A stretch of DNA of 64,000 nucleotides from Onchidella celtica (lineage: Eukaryota > Mollusca > Gastropoda > Systellommatophora > Onchidiidae), in the NCBI GenBank assembly GCA_963931925.1, contig OZ007571.1, positions 16,548,506-16,612,505 on the forward strand. The letters run 5' to 3'. Position 1 is the stretch's first letter, and each line of letters starts with the position of its first letter. This document shows, one piece after another, positions 57,901 through 60,004 of the stretch. The notes beneath the pieces were generated by a model. That model worked only from the letters and a program-made list of their open reading frames with translations, was not told the DNA's origin and did no database searches. Both the position numbers and the translations under genes were made by a program.

Positions 57901-59673
57901 CTTCGTCATGTGATTTGCAAGATCTGTAGAAGTAGGCATGTATATTCTTTGTTTGTCTACTGAAAGCTGTCACTGCCTCTTTATTTATATTGAATAGAAT
58001 GTTCCGTGTTTGAATTCATTCTGAGACAGAGTGGAGAATATTATATGAATGTGCTTGGCAGTCTTATATGTTAGTAATCTTTTCAACATCAATATTGTCA
58101 AGCAAGATCTGCCACATCATTCAATTTGTTGAATTTTGGAAACATTGAAAAGAAAAAACACTGGAACTAAAACATTGCATGGTTACAGAGAAAAACAACA
58201 TTTCTGATATCATTTTTAAGCCAGTTCTGTGGGAATATGACAAAAAATCTCAAAGCAATCACAGGAAAATTATGGGGTTGTAGCAGACTGGAATGAGGTA
58301 CACAGTACATATGTAGCAAAAAACACACCGAAAAACAAAAAAAGAGGTGTATGTCGCGTAAGAAAGAAAACAAAATAACGGAGAATTACAAAAGAACTGA
58401 AAATGAAAGAGAACAGGAATACAAGCTTTTGAACATCAAGGAGCTTCTTCAGGCAAGAAAGAAACAAATGAAAAAATTGGGTATTTGATATTTTGTATCT
58501 TATTTTTTGTGTTTGTAATGACCACATGAGTGCAACATAATAATGTATCATACAGTACAAATCTGTTGGTATTTTTAAATTGTGTAGTAAAGGCTCAGAT
58601 GTATTTTCGAGCACTGATTTTACAGTATATGTCAATGTAATTCTTCCTAGGTCTATTCTAGGTGTATGCCTTACAGACTGTTTTTTATCTGAACAGTGAG
58701 AATGGCCACCTTTATGTTTTTAAAAAAATGTATTATTTATGTTTGACTTTCATATGTGTATTCAGGAGTTATCAAGTTCTGTTCATCTATGCTCTCCAGA
58801 GTCTGAGATTTGTTCAAATATGCTTTCTGGATTGATTTGATACACATTCTTGTGAGCTTACCAGGATTTATCACACAACTCACAAACACATATCTGTTTT
58901 CCAGAGTTTATCTTCCAACATTGCCATGGGCTATGGCTGCAGCTATTTCTCTCAGTATGAAGAGCAAACTGTTGGAGCTCAGTGGGACAACATTGGGGAG
59001 AGCCCTATGGTGGATGACACCTTCAACCTGGCGACATGCATCCTGATGATGTTTGTGGACAGCGTCATCTACCTGCTGATTACCTGGTATATTGAAGCTG
59101 TGCTCCCAGGTAAGACAGAGATATTTTATAAGACTCGTTATTGCCTTAGAGAACCAGTCTTGTAGCCACATAACTTTCATATTTGTAAATTGTTCTAATT
59201 AAATGTATCAGATAGCATCTAACAACAAATTTTCACTGAATCACTTTCTGCACTGCAAGTCAGGCATGAGACATATACAGTGCTAAGAGCCCCTGTCAGA
59301 GTTGACTCCCCTGTGGCACATAACAGAATAATTATGTAATTTCAGTAATGTTTTAGGGAAGGGTAATACATTTTGCACCAGAATCTCATTTCAGCAGCTT
59401 GAGGAAATCAAATTATATGTTTATTTTTCAGTTTAACAGATTGTGGTTTAAAGTATGGTCGGTACGGTATGACAGTTTGACAGTAAAACCAAAGCAGACT
59501 TACTCTCATTAAAAAGCATTAATTAGACAATAATTTGTTTTGATTCATTACAGGCCAGTATGGCATGCCTCGCAAGTGGTACTTTCCCATACAGCGATCC
59601 TATTGGTTTGGTCACAAGACCACAGCCAGCCATCCACGGGTAGACTCAGAGATGGCAATTGATGAAATCAGAG
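18837..59673 (+). CDS. ABCA1-like: ABCA1/ABCA4-type ABC transporter, N-terminal half (21 exons, partial at 3' end)
   Basis: This is a spliced gene for a full-size ABCA lipid exporter or flippase, a plasma- or organelle-membrane protein that moves phospholipid, sterol or retinoid-like substrates using ATP (known for the family). Exons seen: 18837-18902, 20032-20128, 22172-22313, 24330-24466, 24904-25037, 26052-26195, 28963-29106, 33971-34060, 35922-35999, 36135-36411, 37819-37958, 38924-39034, 40247-40501, 41236-41332, 41775-41886 or 42028-42139, 45892-46065, 53956-54035, 55980-56122, 57671-57892, 58905-59109, 59554-59673. All have AG/GT borders and consistent phases, giving about 989 residues. 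Layout: TM1 near residues 26-43, extracellular domain to about 730, TM2-TM6 in residues 740-945. Motifs shared with ABCA1/4 include [40 protein letters not shown] and [12 protein letters not shown]. The Walker A/B domains lie past the window. VVVELVWPL resembles ABCA4 more than ABCA1, so orthology within 1/4/7 is open. Confidence 0.93.
19604..19618 (+). repeat. Left 15-bp target-site duplication of the SINE
   Basis: CACATTAAATTCATT here is repeated exactly at 20000-20014, on the other side of the SINE. Duplications of this length are expected for LINE-mobilised retroposition. Confidence 0.92.
19619..19999 (+). mobile_element. tRNA-derived SINE in ABCA intron 1
   Basis: The head carries a box A-like TGGTCTAGAGGC (19625-19636) and a box B-like GGTGAACCCA (19667-19676), so it descends from a tRNA and would be transcribed by RNA polymerase III. 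The body contains GATACCTTGGCAGTTGAAAG and AGAGCAGGCC, and ends in GAACTCCCTAAAGTAAAGAC. Exact 15-bp duplications flank it. The 3' body recurs in reverse at 45470-45622. The insertion ends 17 nt before exon 2 once the duplication is counted. Confidence 0.93.
20032..20128 (+). CDS. ABCA1-like: ABCA exon 2 (TM1, residues 23-55)
   Basis: The exon encodes [20 protein letters not shown], the first membrane segment, then a basic and acidic stretch ending in the conserved Glu-Cys. Acceptor TTCTACAG and donor GTAAGT are clear, and the exit is phase 1. A SINE and its target duplication end only 17 nt upstream, so the branch point probably lies at the edge of inserted DNA. Confidence 0.92.
20296..20585 (-). 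pseudogene. C-terminal fragment of a LINE ORF2 (zinc-knuckle region)
   Basis: An uninterrupted minus-strand frame reads [20 protein letters not shown], continues [15 protein letters not shown] and [14 protein letters not shown], and stops at 20296. The Cys-X2-Cys ... His-X4-Cys motif (CSLC ... HLLFYC) is the zinc-binding C-terminus found after the RNase H domain in I- and Jockey-group LINE proteins. No RT or endonuclease is attached. It is a 5'-truncated insertion in intron 2. Confidence 0.85.
20586..22171. other. Intron 2 remainder, with a diverged tandem duplication
   Basis: This is AT-rich intron. The blocks 21725-21860 and 21881-22030 are copies of each other: AAATTTCTCAGAAAATGGGC versus GAATTTCTCAGAAAATGGGC, then GAAATGCTTTT and GTTCCAGTCTT. 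The two copies sit about 156 bp apart. No coding sequence is seen. Confidence 0.7.
22172..22313 (+). CDS. ABCA1-like: ABCA exon 3 (start of extracellular domain, residues 55-102)
   Basis: This exon carries [11 protein letters not shown] and CNLNNEC, the signature start of extracellular domain 1 in ABCA1/4/7, whose cysteines form disulfides in family structures. The segment ends INNFNGST with a likely N-glycosylation site. Phase runs 1 to 2, with donor GTAAGT. Confidence 0.93.
22445..22930 (+). repeat. Minisatellite, about 25 bp x 19, in intron 3
   Basis: About nineteen degenerate units have consensus TTAGCCCTCAGTTGTCATTT plus AAAAG. Unit length is mostly 25 bp, with a few expanded units. The array begins about 130 bp after the exon 3 donor. 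It is a simple intronic minisatellite with no CRISPR-like spacers. Confidence 0.9.
23350..23800 (+). repeat. Degenerate tandem repeat, about 120 bp x 4
   Basis: Four diverged units begin near 23357, 23477, 23603 and 23732, each with a core like GCATCCTGCTGTGTTGTGTG then TCAAAGTGACATGA and a later block AAGATCTAAAACCAA. The intronic array has no coding content. Confidence 0.75.
23980..24329 (+). repeat. Degenerate array running into the exon 4 acceptor
   Basis: About six units of 50-60 bp share GCTGTACTTTAAGCTTTTTC then TTCA...TTCAACCATGACTTTA. The last unit supplies the pyrimidine tract and AG (CTTTTTCTTCAACTTCAG) of exon 4. Earlier units therefore carry acceptor-like sequence. Confidence 0.75.
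24330..24466 (+). CDS. ABCA1-like: ABCA exon 4 (extracellular domain, residues 102-148)
   Basis: This is a helix-like segment ([15 protein letters not shown] and onward to NGSVDI) of extracellular domain 1. It replaces the less conserved ABCA1 region after the NFN motif. Its acceptor CTTCAG is the last unit edge of a degenerate repeat array in intron 3. Exit is phase 1 at GTAAGG. Confidence 0.85.
24904..25037 (+). CDS. ABCA1-like: ABCA exon 5 (extracellular domain, residues 148-192)
   Basis: The exon reads [15 protein letters not shown] onward to [10 protein letters not shown] and resembles the ABCA1 stretch LVDNETFSGFL to MLRADV in position and pattern. Acceptor CCGTTTAG, donor GTGAAA, exit phase 0. 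Confidence 0.85.
25306..25634. mobile_element. Perfect long hairpin (foldback element), 154-bp arms, 21-nt loop, in intron 5
   Basis: Bases 25306-25459 are the exact reverse complement of 25481-25634 as read by eye, with a loop at 25460-25480. Arm blocks include GGGCAAAAAGAAAAGGTTGT, TTGCGAAGCCCCGCGTGAGA and GACAGAAAATGCATAAATTT. The arm resembles those at 3379-3501 and 63891-63960, so this is one family. The primary transcript of the ABCA gene would contain a long double-stranded stem. Identity of the arms implies recent formation, gene conversion or an assembly artefact. Confidence 0.9.
26052..26195 (+). CDS. ABCA1-like: ABCA exon 6 (extracellular domain, residues 193-240)
   Basis: A 48-codon, phase 0-0 exon, [20 protein letters not shown] to IMCNDQ, with two NxT/NxS sites. 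It is the first of a run of symmetric phase-0 exons (6, 7, 8 and 9) of weak conservation. Any of these could be skipped without changing frame. Confidence 0.8.
26541..26546 (+). repeat. Left 6-bp target duplication (CTAATG)
   Basis: CTAATG directly precedes the left inverted repeat, and the same hexamer follows the right end at 28499-28504. Confidence 0.75.
26547..28498. mobile_element. Non-autonomous DNA transposon, 1952 bp, in intron 6
   Basis: Perfect 12-bp inverted ends, CAGAGATGCCAA on the left and TTGGCATCTCTG on the right, are flanked by CTAATG duplications. The CAG start recalls hAT elements, but those make 8-bp duplications and here only six bases match, so I leave the superfamily open. 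The ends also share GTGTCC/GGGACA-rich subterminal sequence. No transposase frame is present inside. Confidence 0.8.
28515..28962. other. Intron 6 remainder
   Basis: The first 60 bp are a reverse copy of the repeat at 2857-2985 (TTTATGGGTGGC, CACCAGTCTGGCG). The remainder, up to the exon 7 acceptor, is plain AT-rich intron. Confidence 0.5.
28963..29106 (+). CDS. ABCA1-like: ABCA exon 7 (extracellular domain, residues 241-288)
   Basis: A 48-codon, phase 0-0 exon beginning [18 protein letters not shown] and holding ICNLSLSD. The cysteine and NxS site fit an extracellular position. Acceptor TTTTTCAG, donor GTGAGA. It has the same length as exon 6 and a similar pattern, ending in a Cys-Asn segment, which suggests old internal duplication but is not proof. 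Confidence 0.8.
30618..30712. repeat. TG-rich microsatellite inside the 4.2-kb transposon
   Basis: Interrupted runs of TG with GTGTGAATATATG blocks. The open frames across it are repeat translations with no support as genes. Confidence 0.85.
30815..33116 (+). pseudogene. DDE-type transposase of the 4.2-kb element, two lesions
   Basis: The enzyme would cut and paste the element. Three in-line pieces are seen. An N-terminal part (30815-31177; likely start [10 protein letters not shown] at 30839) ends at TAG 31175-31177. A main part follows in the same frame to 32623, with Cys-rich [10 protein letters not shown] and SHYCR blocks. A C-terminal part runs 32547-33116 in the next frame. Catalytic-site candidates are the Asp in ICMDLQ (32318), the Asp in [10 protein letters not shown] (32546) and the acidic pair in GHTHMEVDS (32664-32672). 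The frame shifts at the A6 run 32609-32614, where one extra A explains the break. Similar proteins are common as uncharacterised proteins in arthropods and molluscs. Both lesions are single-base, so decay is recent or partly sequencing error. Confidence 0.88.
33270..33390. repeat. AG-rich and TG-rich simple repeat in the transposon 3' region
   Basis: GAGAGAGG runs with a GGGGGGCGGGGGG island, then TGTGTGTG and GAGTGAGTGA. It lies between the transposase stop and the right subterminal repeats. Confidence 0.85.
33971..34060 (+). CDS. ABCA1-like: ABCA exon 8 (extracellular domain, residues 289-318)
   Basis: A 30-codon, phase 0-0 exon, [20 protein letters not shown] to IWRD. Acceptor CTCAACAG and donor GTAAGT are strong. 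A 4.2-kb DNA transposon and its ATTT target duplication end 32 nt upstream of this exon. Confidence 0.8.
34061..34430. other. Intron 8, first part
   Basis: Ordinary AT-rich intron between exon 8 and the solo LTR. I saw no element or coding trace. Confidence 0.5.
34436..35583. mobile_element. Solo LTR, 1148 bp, in intron 8
   Basis: The sequence starts TGTCACAAATCCC and ends CTCGTGACA, so it has TG...CA termini inside a short TGTCAC/GTGACA inverted repeat. GAGAA flanks it on both sides (34431-34435 and 35584-35588). A 5-bp duplication with TG/CA ends is diagnostic of an LTR retrotransposon, and TGTCAC ends are common in Ty3/Gypsy elements. There is no internal coding region, so this is a recombined solo LTR. 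Its C-rich composition contrasts with the intron around it. Confidence 0.85.
35589..35921. other. Intron 8, last part
   Basis: AT-rich intron up to the exon 9 acceptor. The open frame that begins in it and runs into exon 9 is chance. Confidence 0.5.
35922..35999 (+). CDS. ABCA1-like: ABCA exon 9 (extracellular domain, residues 319-344)
   Basis: A short 26-codon, phase 0-0 exon, [20 protein letters not shown] to YN. It is hydrophilic, with two NxS sites. Acceptor TTCTACAG, donor GTAAGA. It is a plausible cassette exon because its removal keeps frame. Confidence 0.72.
36135..36411 (+). CDS. ABCA1-like: ABCA exon 10 (extracellular domain, residues 345-437)
   Basis: The exon starts [18 protein letters not shown] and contains [15 protein letters not shown], which matches the family's LCG motif. 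A charged, Gln/Glu-rich stretch follows. Acceptor TTACCAG, donor GTAAGC, exit phase 1. The reading frame stays open a few codons past the donor, which is not meaningful. Confidence 0.87.
36665..37364. mobile_element. MITE of about 700 bp in intron 10
   Basis: The left end GCCTGGAGAAAGGTCCCAGT and its reverse complement on the right (ACTGGGACCTTTCTCCAGGC) form inverted repeats of about 30 bp with GTGTGTG-rich outer tips. No open frame of transposase type lies inside. The target duplication is unclear. Confidence 0.8.
37819..37958 (+). CDS. ABCA1-like: ABCA exon 11 (extracellular domain, residues 437-483)
   Basis: The exon reads [20 protein letters not shown] then [20 protein letters not shown]. 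It aligns well with the ABCA1 segment around [23 protein letters not shown]. Acceptor CACTGCAG, donor GTGAAA, phase 1 to 0. Confidence 0.93.
37959..38923. other. Intron 11, no recognised element
   Basis: Intron with G-rich patches (38160-38176), a short T run and no repeat or coding trace that I can identify. Confidence 0.5.
38924..39034 (+). CDS. ABCA1-like: ABCA exon 12 (extracellular domain, residues 484-520)
   Basis: A 37-codon, phase 0-0 exon, [20 protein letters not shown] to DIGLLR. It sits where ABCA1 has its NKTFQELAVFHDL segment. Acceptor TTTGCAG, donor GTAGGT. Confidence 0.87.
39035..40246. other. Intron 12, with a dispersed-repeat copy at 39742-39822
   Basis: The block CTTCCTAGCACAATGTGACC then GACATGCTTTCTCC is a diverged copy of the repeat pair at 54337-54485 and 55694-55842. 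The wider stretch 39360-39860 reads like a processed or retroposed sequence with several in-frame runs, but no family could be assigned. Confidence 0.5.
40247..40501 (+). CDS. ABCA1-like: ABCA exon 13 (extracellular domain, residues 521-605)
   Basis: An 85-codon, phase 0-0 exon running from [14 protein letters not shown] through [20 protein letters not shown] to EIQPYLE. It is equivalent to ABCA1 residues around SVYTWREAFNETNQAI. It has several N-glycosylation sites. Acceptor ATCCACAG, donor GTATTG (weaker). Confidence 0.92.
40800..41040 (+). repeat. Probable LINE/SINE 3' end with TTTTA-type tail, intron 13
   Basis: The segment ends GTACTTATTTTATTTTATTT, a microsatellite-like 3' tail of the kind left by target-primed retroposition. 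The body carries no coding trace. Confidence 0.4.
41236..41332 (+). CDS. ABCA1-like: ABCA exon 14 (extracellular domain, residues 606-638)
   Basis: The exon reads [20 protein letters not shown] then [12 protein letters not shown]. It corresponds to the ABCA1 segment CVNLNKLEPI to ERKFWAG. It exits in phase 1, which is the entry phase of both alternative exons that follow. Acceptor CCAATTAG, donor GTACTT. Confidence 0.9.
41775..41886 (+). CDS. ABCA1-like: ABCA exon 15A (alternative exon, residues 638-675)
   Basis: A 112-nt exon, [20 protein letters not shown] then [17 protein letters not shown], entry phase 1 and exit phase 2. It matches the conserved family segment LPHHVKYKIRMD just before TM2, and its KYRIRMD keeps the basic residue seen in ABCA1/4. 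It is a tandem duplicate of exon 15B, 141 nt downstream. Joining 15A to 15B creates an immediate in-frame TGA. Confidence 0.92.
42028..42139 (+). CDS. ABCA1-like: ABCA exon 15B (alternative exon, residues 638-675)
   Basis: A second 112-nt copy of the same segment, [20 protein letters not shown] then [17 protein letters not shown], with the same phases and its own TTTTCCAG acceptor and GTAAGT donor. It differs from 15A at about 20 of 112 bases and about 6 residues. These include Leu to Gln, Ser to Lys, Arg to Ser and Lys to Asp. The frame is open and many changes are silent, so it is likely functional. Confidence 0.9.
44323..44598. mobile_element. piggyBac-type MITE, 276 bp
   Basis: The left end CTCTTTAAGGCCCTCAC follows TTAA. 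The right end in reverse complement is TTCTTTAAGGCCCAGG, followed by TTAG (a one-base change from TTAA). TTAA targets and CYCTTTRRGGCCC ends suggest a piggyBac relative. It has no coding capacity. Confidence 0.65.
45470..45622 (-). mobile_element. SINE 3' fragment, reverse orientation
   Basis: Read on the minus strand, this matches the 3' body of the SINE at 19619. Shared blocks include AGATACCTTGGCAGTTGRAA, GAAGAGCAGGCCG, GCAAAATTCTA and GTGAGRTGTAAATGCCAAG. The tRNA-like head is not recognisable, so it is a truncated or diverged copy in ABCA intron 15. Confidence 0.85.
45892..46065 (+). CDS. ABCA1-like: ABCA exon 16 (end of extracellular domain, residues 675-733)
   Basis: The exon reads [20 protein letters not shown] then [13 protein letters not shown] and ends [11 protein letters not shown], matching ABCA1 YVWGGFAYLQDVVEQAIIR and MPYPCYVDD. 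Phase is 2 to 2. Its last 23 bases are the first unit of a 28-bp minisatellite that continues into the intron. Confidence 0.94.
46043..46266 (+). repeat. 28-bp minisatellite straddling the exon 16 donor, 8 units
   Basis: Eight head-to-tail units of exactly 28 bp begin with TATGGGTGCTACGTCTGGGA in the first unit. That unit (46043-46070) is the end of exon 16 plus the first 5 intronic bases. The other seven lie in intron 16. Unit 5 (46155-46182) still reads GACAAGTATG, so it retains a donor-like GT. Most other units have ATATG instead, and the last reads GACAGGAGTG. Because 28 is not a multiple of 3, use of a later donor would shift frame. Confidence 0.95.
46600..47136 (-). pseudogene. Possible piggyBac-type transposase N-terminal remnant
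   Basis: The minus-strand frame begins near [20 protein letters not shown] and continues with an acidic, Ser-rich stretch ending [10 protein letters not shown], like the disordered N-termini of piggyBac-derived proteins. After about 60 residues it is not recognisable. A TTAACCTTCTAGAGCCC block at 46703-46719, similar to the piggyBac-type end at 44323, lies inside. No catalytic domain is present. Assignment is weak. Confidence 0.3.
47638..47648 (+). repeat. Left 11-bp target-site duplication of LINE
   Basis: ATATTTGAATA here is repeated at 52090-52100. The pair brackets the LINE and fixes both of its ends. Confidence 0.85.
47792..51353 (-). pseudogene. LINE endonuclease/reverse transcriptase gene broken by a tandem duplication
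   Basis: The first frame (51353 to 48621, 910 codons) has the endonuclease motifs [30 protein letters not shown] and GTDHRLIV. It then has RT motifs [29 protein letters not shown] and [10 protein letters not shown]. It stops after KLNH because a 334-bp unit is duplicated, shifting the frame. A second frame (48619 to 47792, 275 codons) repeats the segment and completes the gene, with [28 protein letters not shown] and a C-terminal zinc-finger-like [20 protein letters not shown] with HKS. Apart from the duplication there are no lesions. Confidence 0.92.
48299..48966. repeat. Exact 334-bp tandem duplication inside the LINE gene
   Basis: Units 48299-48632 and 48633-48966 appear identical and are joined with a GTG microhomology that also follows the second unit. 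The unit length is 1 mod 3, which breaks the ORF. The identical copies imply a very recent event or an assembly duplication. Confidence 0.95.
52101..53955. other. Intron 16 remainder
   Basis: No exon is seen. A minus-strand end TTAACTCACTTGCGACC (about 53436 down to 53420), with the hairpin CATCCCGCAATTTGTGCGGG ATG, and a second TTAACTCATTCACTATAG (53601-53618) look like piggyBac-type MITE ends. The perfect palindrome GCCGAATATTCGGC lies at 53622-53635. Open frames at 52258-52545 and 53192-53392 have no family resemblance. Confidence 0.4.
53956..54035 (+). CDS. ABCA1-like: ABCA exon 17 (TM2, residues 733-760)
   Basis: The exon reads [20 protein letters not shown] then VAMIIK, the second membrane helix. 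Compare ABCA1 [20 protein letters not shown]. Acceptor CCATTAG, donor GTGGGT, phase 2 to 1. It follows a 7.9-kb intron that was enlarged by a LINE. Confidence 0.95.
54162..54335 (+). repeat. Dispersed repeat (65-bp unit plus 110-bp extension), copy 1
   Basis: GTCAGATAGCATCTAACAAC through GTTTCATCTAAAAAAC is nearly identical to 56519-56694 and to 59208-59353. All three lie in the same orientation in different introns (17, 18 and 20) of the same gene. Copy 1 and copy 2 differ at very few positions. Confidence 0.9.
54337..54485 (+). repeat. Repeat pair, copy 1 (with 55694-55842)
   Basis: CTCAGCTTTTGCACAGCAGT through GTAAATGTTACATAATG is repeated with few changes at 55694-55842, about 1.36 kb away in the same intron and orientation. 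A diverged relative is at 39742-39822. Confidence 0.9.
54615..55148 (-). mobile_element. Helitron-like element, non-autonomous, 534 bp
   Basis: Read on the minus strand it starts TCTATATAATAAAGCTACGA, preceded by host A. It ends GGGCCGGGCAACTCAGCTA, followed by host T, with a GC-rich hairpin-like CCGGGCAGGGCCGGGC just before the end. A TC start, a hairpin about 10 bp from a CTA-type end, insertion between A and T, and no target duplication are Helitron hallmarks. The stem has only about four pairs and the end is CTA rather than CTAG, so it is an aged copy. Confidence 0.6.
55694..55842 (+). repeat. Repeat pair, copy 2 (with 54337-54485)
   Basis: The second copy of the 149-bp block lies just upstream of exon 18. 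Open frames through it are not supported as coding. Confidence 0.9.
55980..56122 (+). CDS. ABCA1-like: ABCA exon 18 (coupling region and TM3, residues 760-807)
   Basis: The exon reads [20 protein letters not shown] then [24 protein letters not shown] and RLKE-MKIMGL are the conserved cytoplasmic coupling segment of ABCA proteins, followed by TM3. Phase 1 to 0, donor GTAAGT. A 65-bp tandem array begins 7 nt inside the intron. Confidence 0.96.
56130..56583 (+). repeat. 65-bp tandem array beginning at the exon 18 donor, 7 units
   Basis: Units start at 56130, 56194, 56259, 56324, 56389, 56454 and 56519, each opening GTCAGATAGCACCTTACAGC or a close variant. The first begins 7 bp into intron 18. 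The last unit continues into the 110-bp extension also found at 54227 and 59270. Confidence 0.95.
56519..56694 (+). repeat. Dispersed repeat, copy 2 (end of the 65-bp array)
   Basis: The last array unit plus the extension CATATACAGTGCTAAGAGCC to TTTCATCTAAAAGAC. It is the likely source of, or a sister to, the copies in introns 17 and 20, because only here is the preceding unit in tandem. Confidence 0.9.
56695..57670. other. Intron 18 remainder
   Basis: AT-rich intron without recognisable repeats or exons up to the exon 19 acceptor. Confidence 0.5.
57671..57892 (+). CDS. ABCA1-like: ABCA exon 19 (TM4-TM5, residues 808-881)
   Basis: A 74-codon, phase 0-0 exon. It contains [39 protein letters not shown] and IYFVLYLPY, nearly identical in pattern to ABCA1 TM4 and TM5. 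Acceptor GATTCACAG, donor GTAAGT. Confidence 0.97.
57893..58904. other. Intron 19, with a diverged foldback-family arm
   Basis: The segment 58265-58470 (ATGGGGTTGTAGCAG, later AGAGGTGTATGTCGCGTAAG AAAG) follows the block order of the foldback family seen at 25306 and 63812. It also has a CTTCTTCAGGCAAG box. Divergence is high and no second arm is clear. The rest of the intron is featureless. Confidence 0.45.
58905..59109 (+). CDS. ABCA1-like: ABCA exon 20 (TM6, residues 882-950)
   Basis: The exon contains [20 protein letters not shown], equivalent to ABCA1 CEYFALFEEQGIGVQWDN, then TM6 [20 protein letters not shown] and the PG linker. Phase 0 to 1, acceptor TTTTCCAG, donor GTAAGA. Confidence 0.97.
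59208..59353 (+). repeat. Dispersed repeat, copy 3, intron 20
   Basis: Starts TCAGATAGCATCTAACAACA and matches copies 1 and 2 to GTAATTTCAGTAATGTTT, with one ATT insertion. It has the same orientation as the other copies. Confidence 0.9.
59554..59673 (+). CDS. ABCA1-like: ABCA exon 21 (linker toward NBD1, residues 950-990), last exon in window
   Basis: The exon reads [20 protein letters not shown] then [14 protein letters not shown] and IDEIR, equivalent to ABCA1 [20 protein letters not shown]. The first nucleotide-binding domain should begin one or two exons later. It is absent from 59674-64000, which is intron filled by a LINE and a foldback repeat. Exit is phase 1 at GTGAGG. Confidence 0.96.
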
Positions 59674-60004
59674 GTGAGGCATCTGGTTTTAGGGCATCCA
59701 CTAGCATTTGTAAACAAGTGTCTATGAGCAACCTGTCAGTGAACATTGGTAAATTTTATTAAAAATAAGTCATGCTTGCATGTTTTTTTTATATATTTGT
59801 TCAAAGCGCTAAGTATCCTTAACAAAAGCAAAGGGCAGTCAATGTCATGTAGTGTGTTATGTGGGAATGTTTTTATATTCTCTTGGGTAAAATGGGATAT
59901 CTTCCTATTATTTTGGAGACAAAATGTATTGGAATGAAATATTGAGTGTTCATGTTTCTGAATACAAATACCACACTGCCTTGTGTGTTGCTATGATAGC
60001 AAAG
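59674..60004. other. Intron 21, first part
   Basis: AT-rich intron between exon 21 and the LINE. It shows no exon for the first nucleotide-binding domain. Confidence 0.6.
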
